Shown here: piece by piece, positions 9,468 to 18,405 of the stretch
How the letters are laid out: every line of letters begins with the position of its first letter
Numbering within the stretch: position 1 is the stretch's first letter
NCBI GenBank assembly: GCA_045639905.1
Contig: JAZUDZ010000020.1
Location: 1 to 54,424 of the forward strand
Length of the DNA: 54,424 bases
Source: RGIG426 sp045639905
GTDB lineage: Bacteria; Bacillota; Clostridia; Oscillospirales; Acutalibacteraceae
Direction of reading: 5' to 3'
Notes under the pieces: model-generated
Databases searched by the model: none
What the model was told of the DNA's origin: nothing
What the model saw: only the letters and a program-made list of their open reading frames with translations
Translations under genes and position numbers: made by a program

Positions 9468-11250
9468 CGCCAGCCGCCTCCTTTCGATCTACCTGGGAAT
9501 AGTAGATTTCCTGGTATTCTTTATTATTTGCAAGAAGTTCATCATGTGAACCGATTCCGGTAATCCGGCCATCGTCCATAACCACGATTTTATCTGCATC
9601 TTTTACGGACCCTATGCGCTGGGCAATAATAATTTTTGTTGTGCCCTTCAATTCGTTGGCAAATGCCTCTCGAATCATTGCCTCCGTAGCTGTATCTACG
9701 GCACTGGTAGAGTCGTCTAAAATCAAAATCTTCGGTTTTTTCAAAAGCGCTCTTGCTATACACAAGCGTTGTTTCTGTCCTCCGGAAACATTCGTGCCGC
9801 CTTGGCCAAGCATCGTCTCATATTTATCGGGAAAATCCTGAACAAACTTATCTGCCTGCGCATATCGGGCCGCAATCTGAATTTCTTCATCCGTAGCATC
9901 CTCATCACCCCAACGAAGGTTGTCGGCAATGCTACCGGAGAACAAAATATTCTTTTGCAGCACCATGCTGACATCGTCACGCAAAGATTTTAAAGAATAA
10001 GCTTTAACGTTCTTTCCATCAACCAATACTTCACCGGAATCCACATCATAAAGTCGCGGAATCATCGACACGAGTGTACTCTTGCCGCAACCGGTTGAAC
10101 CGATAATGCCAACCGTTTCACCGGCACTGATTTGAAGATTGATAGAATCCAGCACTTTTTCCACACTGTTCTTATAATAACGATACGAAACATTTCTAAA
10201 CTCGATTTCGCCACGGGATATCGGGCTGTCAGAAGCATCAGCTGCATCAACAATATCCACTTTTTCGTCAAGAACTTCCAAAATACGTTTTCCGGAAGCC
10301 AAAGCGCGGGAAAAGATGATAAACAGTACCGTTACCATCATCAAAGAAGAAAGAATCTGCGCAATATAAGTAGCAAACGCCGTCAAATCACCTGTACTCA
10401 TCTCTCCGTTCAGCATCATATTCCCGCCGAACCAGAACACAGCAATGGACGTTGCATTCATAATTAACGTTACAACCGGCATAAGCCAAATCATAACCTT
10501 AAAAGCATTGCCACCGGCCTCTTTCAAATTTCGGTTGGCATCAGCAAATTTTTCGCACTCATAATCTTCACGCACAAAAGACTTTACCACACGAACGTTT
10601 GTAAGACTTTCACTGACAGTGGAGTTTAATGAGTCAATCTTCGTTTGCATCTTGGAAAAGTACGGGAACCCTTTAAAAACCAAAAAGCCAACAGAGACTA
10701 ACATAAGCGGAACAGCCACTGCCAACACGATTGATAATCGGCGATTCAGTGAAATTGCCATAATCAAAGCACCAATCATCATTCCCGGAGCGCGAATGAA
10801 CATTCTCAAAACCATATTAATAAAGTTTTGAAGTTGCGTAATATCATTTGTCAAACGCGTTACCAGCGAACCGGTGCTAAACTTGTCAATATTGGCAAAA
10901 GAAAATCCTTGAATTTTCTTATACACATCTTTTCGTAAATCGGCGGCAAAATTAACAGAAGCTTTTCCGCCAAAGTAGGAACCGCCCACACCGCCAATCA
11001 TCATAAGAATAGCGGTGATAATCATACCGGCTGCAATAGCGGCAATAAATGCATTGCTGCCGCATGCCTGATACAACCACTCGACAATCCCCGGAACTTG
11101 TTTTACTTTTTCCGGCTGCACGCCGTAATCTATAATGTAAGAGAGTAAACGAGGCATCACAACTTCCCCGAGCACTTCAACAACCATACAAAGAGGGCCT
11201 AAAATAAAATAGACTAGATATGGCTTGATGTATTTAGACCATCTGTTCAC
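9448..11250 (-). CDS. ABC exporter half-transporter, degenerate-site subunit
   Basis: A 600-residue membrane exporter subunit: six TM helices in residues about 10-315, then an ATPase with Walker A GSTGCGKS (384-391), signature VSGGQ (488-492) and a Walker B ending LDDSTSAVD. Asp513 replaces the catalytic Glu, which marks the non-hydrolysing site of a heterodimeric exporter. Its partner is the overlapping downstream gene. Translation starts at a GTG whose bases form GTGA with the stop of the marR-type gene, so the regulator and transporter are coupled. Drug, peptide or lipid export is inferred from the family; the substrate cannot be read from the sequence. Confidence 0.93.
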   Translation of the reverse strand: MNRWSKYIKPYLVYFILGPLCMVVEVLGEVVMPRLLSYIIDYGVQPEKVKQVPGIVEWLYQACGSNAFIAAIAAGMIITAILMMIGGVGGSYFGGKASVNFAADLRKDVYKKIQGFSFANIDKFSTGSLVTRLTNDITQLQNFINMVLRMFIRAPGMMIGALIMAISLNRRLSIVLAVAVPLMLVSVGFLVFKGFPYFSKMQTKIDSLNSTVSESLTNVRVVKSFVREDYECEKFADANRNLKEAGGNAFKVMIWLMPVVTLIMNATSIAVFWFGGNMMLNGEMSTGDLTAFATYIAQILSSLMMVTVLFIIFSRALASGKRILEVLDEKVDIVDAADASDSPISRGEIEFRNVSYRYYKNSVEKVLDSINLQISAGETVGIIGSTGCGKSTLVSMIPRLYDVDSGEVLVDGKNVKAYSLKSLRDDVSMVLQKNILFSGSIADNLRWGDEDATDEEIQIAARYAQADKFVQDFPDKYETMLGQGGTNVSGGQKQRLCIARALLKKPKILILDDSTSAVDTATEAMIREAFANELKGTTKIIIAQRIGSVKDADKIVVMDDGRITGIGSHDELLANNKEYQEIYYSQVDRKEAAGDGSKNA

Positions 11251-11708
11251 AAACCTTCGACCTCATTTTCTTCTATTTCTTTCCAAGCTTTATCCATATT
11301 TACGACAAGTCGATCATAGAAACTACTAAGCATTTCCAATTCGCCGTCAGTAAACCCATCATAAAGCTTATTATCAAAATACCGTTTTCCTGCTTGGCAT
11401 TTTTCAAATACTTCATTTCCTTTCGTTGTAAGGAAAAGGTGAATGGCTCGATGATCTTCATCATCCGAGACACGATAAATCAAATCGGCATTTTCCATTC
11501 TTTTGGATGAAATCGCAACAGATGCCGGTGCAATATTAAGGCCCTTAGCAATTTCCTTCGGAGAAACGCCGGGATGCGCTCCTACGAACATTAAAAACAC
11601 AGGTTGTCCTGTATACAGCCCGCATTTTTGAAAAAACTTTCTGGAAATTTCCCGATGAGCAACAGAGAACTTTCGCATGTACAAGTCCAGCTTTTCCGAC
11701 ATTTTCAC
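11247..11708 (-). CDS. MarR family transcriptional regulator
   Basis: A 153-residue winged-helix regulator of the MarR family, recognisable from the helix-turn-helix GVSPKEIAKGLNIAPASVAISSK region and the wing with the DDEDHRAIHLFLTTKG segment (Asp-Arg of the wing tip). It most likely represses its own operon and is relieved by a ligand exported by the two ABC genes downstream, the usual arrangement for MarR-ABC operons; this is inference from context. The GTG at 11708, 7 bases after GGGGAG, is preferred; the ATG two codons later at 11702 is an alternative. The stop overlaps the GTG of the next gene. Confidence 0.9.
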   Translation of the reverse strand: MKMSEKLDLYMRKFSVAHREISRKFFQKCGLYTGQPVFLMFVGAHPGVSPKEIAKGLNIAPASVAISSKRMENADLIYRVSDDEDHRAIHLFLTTKGNEVFEKCQAGKRYFDNKLYDGFTDGELEMLSSFYDRLVVNMDKAWKEIEENEVEGL

Positions 11709-11804
11709 AATGAATCTCCCCTTTTTATTTATTTCTAACAAAAACTGAACGCCCATCTAGTGGCTCATCACCAAAATATAGGCGTCAGTTAAGGTAATTT
11801 ATAC

Positions 11805-13127
11805 TTAATCTTCTTTTTTCTCAGAGTCTTGTTTCTTTTTCCGTCTGTACTTAATATCGCCTTTATGGAACAGGCTGTTATGTTCAACTTTGTAAATCGG
11901 CTCACCCGTCTCCAAATCAATAGAACTCAAATTATAATAATCCAGCGTGTTATCCGGAAGACCTACACGCTCTAAATGACTGTTTCCCGCCGCTTTTACA
12001 AGCGTGTATACAACCGCAAATAGCGGGACAGAACAAATAATTCCGACAAACCCGAAAGTTCCGCCAATCAAAAGCGAAACTAACACCCAGAAGCTATTAA
12101 GCCCTGTGGTATTTCCAAGCAAAAGCGGACCGATAACATTTCCATCCAGTTGCTGAATAACAACAATCAACACAATAAAGATAAAACACTTAATCGGACT
12201 CACAAGTAAAATCAGCAACGCACTGGGAATGGCTCCCACAAAGGGACCGAAAAACGGAATAATATTGGTTATTCCGACAATCACACTAATCAAGACAGGA
12301 TACGGCAATCTTAAGACCAACATACAGACATAAGTCAAAACACCGATGATTAACGAATCAACCAAGCGAGCAGAAATGTAATTTCCGAACATATCATATG
12401 TCAGCGAAGCGGTCTTCAGCAAGTTGTTTGCCGTTTTTTTCTTAAAGATACAATATGTTAGTTTCTTCAGTTGAGCAAGAAAATGCTCTTTTTTCGCCAG
12501 CAAGTATACGGTCATGACCAGACCGACAATGAGCGAGAACAACACACGGAACACACTGATAACACCAGCAGAAATGCCGGTCAGCAAGGTGTCGAAGTTG
12601 GCCGCTCCTGTTTTCTTGAGCATGTCAATAATGGAATTGTAAAGAGAATTAATCACAACCACCAGGTCGTGCCACAAACCGGTTTCTTTATTATGAGTAA
12701 ACGAGTTGATTTTCGTTATAAGAGTATCAACATACCCCGGGAAGCTCTCAACCAAAGACTGAATACTGCTATAGGTTTGGGGAATAATCAAATAAAGCAA
12801 AAAGGCAACCAAAAGAACTCCAAACAAAACGGATCCGGTTACACTAAAAGCTCTGGCAAATCTTTTCGCTTTTTGCTCATTTTTCTTATGCAACTTCCTT
12901 CCCAACTTAATAAAGAAATTGTCTTCCAAAAAGTTGCAAATCGGCGCCAAAAGAAAAGAAAACACAAAAGCATACAAGACGGGACTTAAAGCTGTGAAAA
13001 TATCCGAAATTTTTTTGAACACAGTGTTCCAGTCTTTTACCATCCAATAAAAAATCATACTGCAAGCAACCACAACGAATGCTGTAATTCCCCAGTATAA
13101 ATATTTACGGTCCCAACGAAATTTCAC
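11805..13127 (-). CDS. AI-2E family transporter (PerM-like permease)
   Basis: A 440-residue polytopic membrane protein of the AI-2E/PerM family: two N-terminal TM helices, a soluble stretch, then a C-terminal bundle with the conserved GITNIIPFFGPFVGAIP region and the DGNVIGPLLLG segment. Members have been linked to AI-2 export or to Na+/H+ antiport; many are uncharacterised. The tail is Lys-rich and hydrophilic. I chose GTG at 13127, 9 bases after GAGGAG, because the ATG at 13136 abuts that site. No clear terminator is visible between this gene and marR. Confidence 0.87.
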   Translation of the reverse strand: MKFRWDRKYLYWGITAFVVVACSMIFYWMVKDWNTVFKKISDIFTALSPVLYAFVFSFLLAPICNFLEDNFFIKLGRKLHKKNEQKAKRFARAFSVTGSVLFGVLLVAFLLYLIIPQTYSSIQSLVESFPGYVDTLITKINSFTHNKETGLWHDLVVVINSLYNSIIDMLKKTGAANFDTLLTGISAGVISVFRVLFSLIVGLVMTVYLLAKKEHFLAQLKKLTYCIFKKKTANNLLKTASLTYDMFGNYISARLVDSLIIGVLTYVCMLVLRLPYPVLISVIVGITNIIPFFGPFVGAIPSALLILLVSPIKCFIFIVLIVVIQQLDGNVIGPLLLGNTTGLNSFWVLVSLLIGGTFGFVGIICSVPLFAVVYTLVKAAGNSHLERVGLPDNTLDYYNLSSIDLETGEPIYKVEHNSLFHKGDIKYRRKKKQDSEKKED

Positions 13128-13190
13128 TGCTCTCATCTCCTCTATATATATTTGAAACCTTATAATATCAAATTATTAGTTTTTTTTCAA

Positions 13191-13218
13191 CAAAAAAAGC
13201 CGACAAAAACTGTCGACT
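13191..13218 (-). terminator. Terminator of the flavin reductase-like gene
   Basis: On the minus strand AGTCGACA pairs with TGTCGGCT (one G-T wobble) and is followed by seven T. Confidence 0.8.
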
Positions 13219-13228
13219 TTAAAATTTT

Positions 13229-13741
13229 TTATTCTGATGAAGATTGCAAAACTTTCGTAATAGCTCCAACATACACACGATGGTAGTCGCCATCGGTATA
13301 AAACCGGTGTATCTCCTCGTCAAGGAAATTCTCGGCATCCATATCCTGCCAATACATTTTCTGGCAAATCAGCACCAAATCGGCTTCTTCGAAATAAGGC
13401 GTTCCTTCATCAAAGTTCGTGTGTAAATCCATTTCTTTGATTTTGTCGCCATCACGACCGGAATGTGTTCCGCAATATTGCAAAACATCCTTTTTCTCAT
13501 TTGAAAAGAAACATAAAGAATAGCAGTCTTCACTCTCTATAAACTCAAATGTATATCGAGACGGACGTACAAAAACAAATGACACATCCTTGCCCCAGAG
13601 AACACCGACACCACCCCAGCTGGCTGTCATGGTATTTAAAGCATCTTCCCGACCGGCGGAAATCAACATCCAGTCATTCCCGATTCGGTCAAACACATTT
13701 TCTTTCCAATCCTTCGGGCTAATCTCCTGAAACAATTTCAT
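13229..13741 (-). CDS. Flavin reductase family protein (flavoredoxin-like)
   Basis: A 170-residue protein of the split-barrel FMN-binding family. The characteristic segment NTMTASWGGVGVLWGKDVSF, followed by the VRPSRYT motif, is the FMN phosphate-binding region of flavoredoxin-like proteins. It probably reduces or carries flavin in electron transfer, but the partner is not indicated. AAAGGAG precedes the ATG. It begins 11 bases after the stop of mgtE and may be co-transcribed from the M-box promoter. Confidence 0.85.
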   Translation of the reverse strand: MKLFQEISPKDWKENVFDRIGNDWMLISAGREDALNTMTASWGGVGVLWGKDVSFVFVRPSRYTFEFIESEDCYSLCFFSNEKKDVLQYCGTHSGRDGDKIKEMDLHTNFDEGTPYFEEADLVLICQKMYWQDMDAENFLDEEIHRFYTDGDYHRVYVGAITKVLQSSSE

Positions 13742-13752
13742 AATAAACTCCT

Positions 13753-15135
13753 TTACAGATGCAAAAGACTGACAGCAATATTGAAATAAATGAGAAGCGA
13801 TAAAGCGTCAACAATTGTCGTAATAAACGGGCTGGCCATCACAGCCGGGTCAAGTCCAACTTTTTTGGCAAAAATCGGAAGCGTACAACCAACCATCTTG
13901 GCAAAAAATACCGTCGCCACCATTGTCAAACAAACAACAGCCGCAACCCCGACGGCACTGGCAAACGAATCTCCCAAACTGCCAAGCATCATATAGTCCA
14001 CCAACATCATCTTGCCAAAATTCACAACGGCCAAAACCATTCCGCAAAGGAGAGCCACACGAATTTCTTTCCAAATGACTTTCCATGTGTCTTCCCATTC
14101 GATTTCTCCGAGTGACAATCCACGAATAATCGTAACGGAAGCTTGACTGCCGGAGTTGCCGCCCGTATCCATCAACATCGGAATAAAGGCTGTCAAAGCA
14201 ACGGAAGCAGCCAACTTTTCTTCAAAGCTGCTGATAATCATCCCGGTAAATGTTGCGGAGATCATCAACAACAAAAGCCACGGAATTCTCTTCTTCCATG
14301 TTTCAAAAACACCTGTTTTCATATACGGCTTATCCGTTGGCGTAATAGCGGCCATCTTTTCGATATCTTCCGTGGTTTCTTCTTCCATAACGTCCATAGC
14401 GTCATCGAACGTTATAATGCCAACCAAACGTTTTTCCTTGTCAACAACCGGCAGAGCCAACACGTCGTACTTGCTGAATGTCTGTGCAACAACTTCTTTA
14501 TCTTCCAAGGTGTCCACATAAATGACATTCGTTTCCATAATATCGCTAATAAGTTTATCCTGAGACTCCAGAAGCAGATCCTTGACTGTGACGAGACCAA
14601 GCAACTTGCGGTTAGAATCCATAACATAGCAGGTATAGATGGTTTCTTTATTAACGCCGATTTTACGGATATGGTTAAATGCTTGGCGAACCGTCATCCC
14701 CGAATCCAAATCCACCAATTCCGTTGTCATCAAGCTACCCGCACTATCACTGGGATAACGAAGAATTTGATTGATGGTTTTACGCATATTCGGGTCAGTA
14801 TATTTCAAAATACGTCGCACCACGTTGGCCGGCATTTCTTCAATCATGTCAACAGCGTCGTCAACATACAATTTACTCATAACCTCGCTGATTTCCTTGT
14901 CGGAAAATGCGCGAATCAAATCCTCCTGAATATCACCATCGACCTCAACAAAGGCCTCAGCTGCCAACTCTTTTGGTAAGAGACGGAAAAATATAAGCAA
15001 ATCGTCTGTCGGGAGTTCTTCCATAATGGAACCGATGTCAGCAGGGTTCATATCCATTACCATACTTCGCAGTTTCGAATAACTATGCTGATTCAGCAAT
15101 GATTCGACAACTTCTACAATATCCATTTCTTCCAT
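13753..15135 (-). CDS. mgtE: Magnesium transporter MgtE
   Basis: Mg2+ channel of the cytoplasmic membrane, 460 residues. It shows the standard order: N-terminal helical MgtE_N domain (1-125), two CBS domains (about 130-260) that sense cytoplasmic Mg2+, a connecting helix, and five TM helices with the DTGGNSGSQASVT and PFITTIVDALSL motifs that line the pore. GGAGGG lies 7 bases before the ATG. The leader carries an M-box riboswitch and terminator, so expression should fall when Mg2+ is plentiful. Confidence 0.97.
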   Translation of the reverse strand: MEEMDIVEVVESLLNQHSYSKLRSMVMDMNPADIGSIMEELPTDDLLIFFRLLPKELAAEAFVEVDGDIQEDLIRAFSDKEISEVMSKLYVDDAVDMIEEMPANVVRRILKYTDPNMRKTINQILRYPSDSAGSLMTTELVDLDSGMTVRQAFNHIRKIGVNKETIYTCYVMDSNRKLLGLVTVKDLLLESQDKLISDIMETNVIYVDTLEDKEVVAQTFSKYDVLALPVVDKEKRLVGIITFDDAMDVMEEETTEDIEKMAAITPTDKPYMKTGVFETWKKRIPWLLLLMISATFTGMIISSFEEKLAASVALTAFIPMLMDTGGNSGSQASVTIIRGLSLGEIEWEDTWKVIWKEIRVALLCGMVLAVVNFGKMMLVDYMMLGSLGDSFASAVGVAAVVCLTMVATVFFAKMVGCTLPIFAKKVGLDPAVMASPFITTIVDALSLLIYFNIAVSLLHL

Positions 15136-15167
15136 GAATATACCCTCCTGTCGTTCGTTTTTGACAA

Positions 15168-15201
15168 CAAAAAAATCTTGTCACCCGGAAGGTGGCAAGA
15201 T
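15168..15201 (-). terminator. M-box riboswitch expression-platform terminator
   Basis: On the minus strand ATCTTGCCACC pairs with GGTGACAAGAT around TTCCG, followed by seven T, just upstream of the mgtE ribosome-binding site. A second hairpin, CTCCCAT/ATGGGAG at 15220-15240, lies between it and the aptamer and may take part in the switch. Confidence 0.88.
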
Positions 15202-15234
15202 AATAATTGCGCATTTTGTCTCCCATCGAAAAAA

Positions 15235-15408
15235 TGGGAGTTCCACCGTTCCAAGCTTTGACTTCGCAGGGCGCGATATTTCTATCGTTGAAATTGCGTT
15301 AGGGTATGCCTTGTTCTTCGACAGACCCTGCTGGCCCTCTCATAGTGTCTCCACTATTTTGCGGCAGCAATCCATATCCCTGTGGTAGCCTCACCTACCG
15401 GACTTTTT
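15235..15408 (-). promoter_or_regulatory. M-box (ykoK) magnesium riboswitch
   Basis: The minus-strand leader of mgtE begins with the M-box hallmark GGTAGGTGAGGCTACC, followed by GGGATATGGATTGCTGCCGC, a central multi-stem region with GAGAGGGCCAGCAGGGTCTG, and a closing AAAGCTTGGAAC segment. This agrees with the Mg2+-sensing M-box class known upstream of mgtE in Firmicutes. High Mg2+ is expected to favour the downstream terminator. The boundaries are approximate. Confidence 0.92.
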
Positions 15409-15421
15409 AATTGTCTAGTAT

Positions 15422-15450
15422 AGAATATGCACTTTCTAATGTTTTGTCAA
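15422..15450 (-). promoter_or_regulatory. Promoter of the M-box/mgtE transcript
   Basis: A perfect TTGACA -35 (15450-15445) and TATTCT -10 (15427-15422) with a 17-base spacer. The predicted start is a few bases upstream of the riboswitch aptamer. Confidence 0.75.
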
Positions 15451-15492
15451 TACTTTTCTATTTGTGTAATTAAAAAATGTTTAAATCCCGCC

Positions 15493-15521
15493 TTTTCAAA
15501 GGCAAAGCCTGGTGCTATAAT
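15493..15521 (+). promoter_or_regulatory. Promoter of the phosphoglycerate mutase-like gene
   Basis: A consensus TATAAT -10 (15516-15521) lies 17 bases after a weak TTTTCA (15493-15498). Confidence 0.5.
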
Positions 15522-15551
15522 AGTGAAAACCAATTAAAATGAGGAATTTCT

Positions 15552-16763
15552 ATGAAATACATTGTCTTACTTTGTGACGGGATGGCAGACTATCCGGTCC
15601 CGGAACTTCAAAACAAAACACCTATGGAGGCGGCATATAAACCGTCTATGGATACATTATCGGCTGTTTCGGAACTTGGTATGATGACAACCGTCCCCGA
15701 AGGAATGCCGGCCGGCAGTGATGTCGCTAACCTTTCGGTTATTGGCTACAACCCGGCCGACTGTTATACCGGACGTTCTCCTCTGGAAGCTGCAAACATC
15801 GGCGTTGATATGTCCGACACCGATATTGCTCTACGTTGCAATTTGGTAACACTTTCAGAAGATGCCGAGTATGCCGACAAAACCATGGTCGACTACTGTG
15901 CCGGCGATATTTCCACAGCTGAGGCGGACATCCTGATAAAATCTCTCCAGGATGCATTCGGAGGCGGAGAATTCGATTTTTATACAGGCACACAATATCG
16001 CCACTGCCTCATTTGGCATAACGGAAAAACCAAACTCGGGAAAATCACACCGCCTCACGACATTAGCGGCAAAGTGGTCGGAGAATATCTACCGCTTGAT
16101 CCGGCAGCTGCTCCCCTTCTCAAAATCATGAGAGAAAGTTATGACTTGTTAGTCCATCATCCCGTTAACGAAGAACGTCGTAAAAAGGGCTTGAATCCGG
16201 CTACTTCCGCATGGTTCTGGGGAAATGGAAGCCGTCCGTCCTTGGAGAATTTTGAGCAAAAATACGGACTAAAAGGCGCCATGGTATCAGCCGTGGACCT
16301 GCTGAAAGGAATCGGACGTTTGGCAGGCATGCAGGTTTGTTTGGTTGATGGTGCCACCGGCTATGTAGATACCAACTTCTCTGGAAAAAAAGATGCGGCC
16401 GTTAGTGCTCTCAAGAACGGGTGCGACTATGCCTATATTCATTTGGAAGCACCGGATGAATGCGGACACCGCGGGGAAATCCAAAACAAAGTCTTATCCA
16501 TAGAGAAAATAGACGAATTGATTTTGACTCCTCTCCTGGAGGAAATGAAAGACATCGACGATATAACACTACTCGTATGTCCTGACCACCCAACCCCTCT
16601 TTCCATTCGTACACATGTAGCGGATCCGATTCCGTACATGCTGTATCGCAGTAACCGCCCCGTCAAGAGCGGTCAAACCGTATTTACAGAGAAAACCGCA
16701 GCCGCAACAGACAATACCATGCCGCAGGCACACAAACTTCTCTCCCATATGCTGAACGATTAA
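15552..16763 (+). CDS. apgM: 2,3-bisphosphoglycerate-independent phosphoglycerate mutase, archaeal type
   Basis: A 403-residue alkaline-phosphatase-superfamily enzyme of the archaeal-type ApgM family, which interconverts 3- and 2-phosphoglycerate. Visible residues: LLCDGMADYP with metal ligand Asp9, the phospho-Ser loop AGSDVANLSVIGYNP (Ser56), the HLEAPDECGHRGE metal site and a C-terminal CPDHPTP metal ligand pair. In some bacteria close paralogues sit in threonine operons and are annotated as proposed homoserine kinases. Here no threonine gene is adjacent, so mutase is the default call, with that alternative open. Monocistronic with its own promoter and terminator. Confidence 0.88.
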   Translation: MKYIVLLCDGMADYPVPELQNKTPMEAAYKPSMDTLSAVSELGMMTTVPEGMPAGSDVANLSVIGYNPADCYTGRSPLEAANIGVDMSDTDIALRCNLVTLSEDAEYADKTMVDYCAGDISTAEADILIKSLQDAFGGGEFDFYTGTQYRHCLIWHNGKTKLGKITPPHDISGKVVGEYLPLDPAAAPLLKIMRESYDLLVHHPVNEERRKKGLNPATSAWFWGNGSRPSLENFEQKYGLKGAMVSAVDLLKGIGRLAGMQVCLVDGATGYVDTNFSGKKDAAVSALKNGCDYAYIHLEAPDECGHRGEIQNKVLSIEKIDELILTPLLEEMKDIDDITLLVCPDHPTPLSIRTHVADPIPYMLYRSNRPVKSGQTVFTEKTAAATDNTMPQAHKLLSHMLND

Positions 16764-16774
16764 CCCAAATATAG

Positions 16775-16811
16775 AAAGCCGTAACTGTCAAACACAGTTA
16801 CGGCTTTTTTT
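16775..16811. terminator. Bidirectional terminator
   Basis: AGCCGTAACTGT (16777-16788) pairs with ACAGTTACGGCT (16794-16805), followed by a T-run on the plus strand. It overlaps the last codons of the convergent minus-strand gene. Confidence 0.88.
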
Positions 16812-18405
16812 GATAATAGTTTTGAATGACACATTCTGCCATTTTCATTCCATCAGCTGCCGAGGACACAATCCCTCCGGCATATCCGGCTCCCTCTCCG
16901 CAAGGGTATATTCCAACAATGTTGGATTGACCGGAATCATCCCTGACCATTCTCACCGGCGACGAGGTTCGGCTTTCCACACCCGTCAGTACCGCTTCAT
17001 CAAATAAAAAGCCATGCAGTCCGCGGTCCATCATAGGGATTCCTTTCTTCAAGGAATCTGTAATAAAAGAAGGCAAGCAAGTCCGTAAATCTCCGGGTGT
17101 CACACCACGTTCATAAGACGGACGTACAGACCCAAATGAAACAGTAGGACGGTCATGCAGGAAATCACCGAGCATTTGTGCCGGAGCACGATACTGTCCT
17201 TTTCCTGACGAAAAGGCTGCTTTTTCCAGCTTTCGCTGAAATTCAAATCCGGAAAGCGGATGAGATGACTCAAAATCTTCCGGCGAAACTCCAACCAAAA
17301 CAGCGCTGTTTGAATTATCCGCCATTCGTGCGAATTCACTCATTCCATTTGTCACAACCATATCTGTTTCGGATGCAGCCGGAACTACAACACCCCCAGG
17401 GCACATACAAAAAGTGTAAACACCACGCGTGTCTTTCGGATGAACAGCCAGCTTATAATCTGCCGTTCCAAGTCTCGGATGACCGGCATAAGTTCCGTAG
17501 CTCATCGTATCTATCCATTCACGGGAATGCTCGATACGAACACCTACCGCAAAAGGTTTTGCCTGCATAACAAGCCCTTTATCAAACAGCATTTTAGCCG
17601 TATCTCGGGCACTATGTCCGATACACAAAAGAAGGTTTCGACACGGCAACGTATCTTTCTTTCCTTTGTGCGTTACGGTTATGGATGAAATCATTCCGTT
17701 TTGAACCAAGATATCATCCAGTCGGGTTTCAAACAGAAATACGCATCCCGCATCCTCTAAATACTTTCGAATACCGGAGACCATCGTATACAAACGATCC
17801 GTTCCGGCATGCGGTTTGGCTTGCCAAAGAATATCTTCGGCATCCCCAAAACGGGCGAGCGTTTCCAAAACAAATCGACACCGTGGATTTTTCTGAATAC
17901 CCGTGTTCAGTTTACCGTCGGAAAACGTTCCTGCCCCGCCTTCACCGAATTGAATATTGGATTCCGTATCCAGTTCACCGGTTTCAACAAAGTGACGGAC
18001 ATCCTTCTTCCGTTCATCCACTTTTTTGCCGCGTTCGATCACAATTGGTTTCAGCCCGGCTTCTGCCAAAACCAATGCCGCAAACAAACCGGCAGGTCCA
18101 CTTCCTACTACTACAGGACTTTCCGCTACATTTGCGTCGGCAACCGGTGAAACATATTTTTCCTGTGTAAAGGTTTTTGCCTTTGCAGATTTTGACTTGC
18201 AAACAATGGCATTTTCATCCCCTCGAACGGTAACATCCAAAGAAAACAAGAACTTAACCGTTCCTTTCCGTGCATCAACGGACCGCTTCGCAATTCGACA
18301 TGTTTCTATTGTATCCGCTGAGACTTTCAGTTCAGCCGCAGCTTTCTTTCGTAAGGAATCGTCCGAATACGTCAGTGATTCCACAATATTGGTTAAACGA
18401 ATCAT
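16798..18405 (-). CDS. FAD-dependent dehydrogenase (COG2509-type)
   Basis: A 535-residue flavoprotein of an uncharacterised dehydrogenase family. After an N-terminal region of about 85 residues comes the dinucleotide-binding motif VVGSGPAGLFAALVLAEAG, then the SNIQFGEGGAGTFSDGKLNTG segment typical of the family, and a C-terminal FAD-contact region GEGAGYAGGIVSSAADG. The substrate is unknown. The ATG at 18405 shares bases with the stop of the upstream gene (ATGA), and an AAGGGG site precedes it, so I prefer it to a longer reading frame. The coupling suggests the two flavoproteins are needed together. Confidence 0.87.
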   Translation of the reverse strand: MIRLTNIVESLTYSDDSLRKKAAAELKVSADTIETCRIAKRSVDARKGTVKFLFSLDVTVRGDENAIVCKSKSAKAKTFTQEKYVSPVADANVAESPVVVGSGPAGLFAALVLAEAGLKPIVIERGKKVDERKKDVRHFVETGELDTESNIQFGEGGAGTFSDGKLNTGIQKNPRCRFVLETLARFGDAEDILWQAKPHAGTDRLYTMVSGIRKYLEDAGCVFLFETRLDDILVQNGMISSITVTHKGKKDTLPCRNLLLCIGHSARDTAKMLFDKGLVMQAKPFAVGVRIEHSREWIDTMSYGTYAGHPRLGTADYKLAVHPKDTRGVYTFCMCPGGVVVPAASETDMVVTNGMSEFARMADNSNSAVLVGVSPEDFESSHPLSGFEFQRKLEKAAFSSGKGQYRAPAQMLGDFLHDRPTVSFGSVRPSYERGVTPGDLRTCLPSFITDSLKKGIPMMDRGLHGFLFDEAVLTGVESRTSSPVRMVRDDSGQSNIVGIYPCGEGAGYAGGIVSSAADGMKMAECVIQNYYQKKP

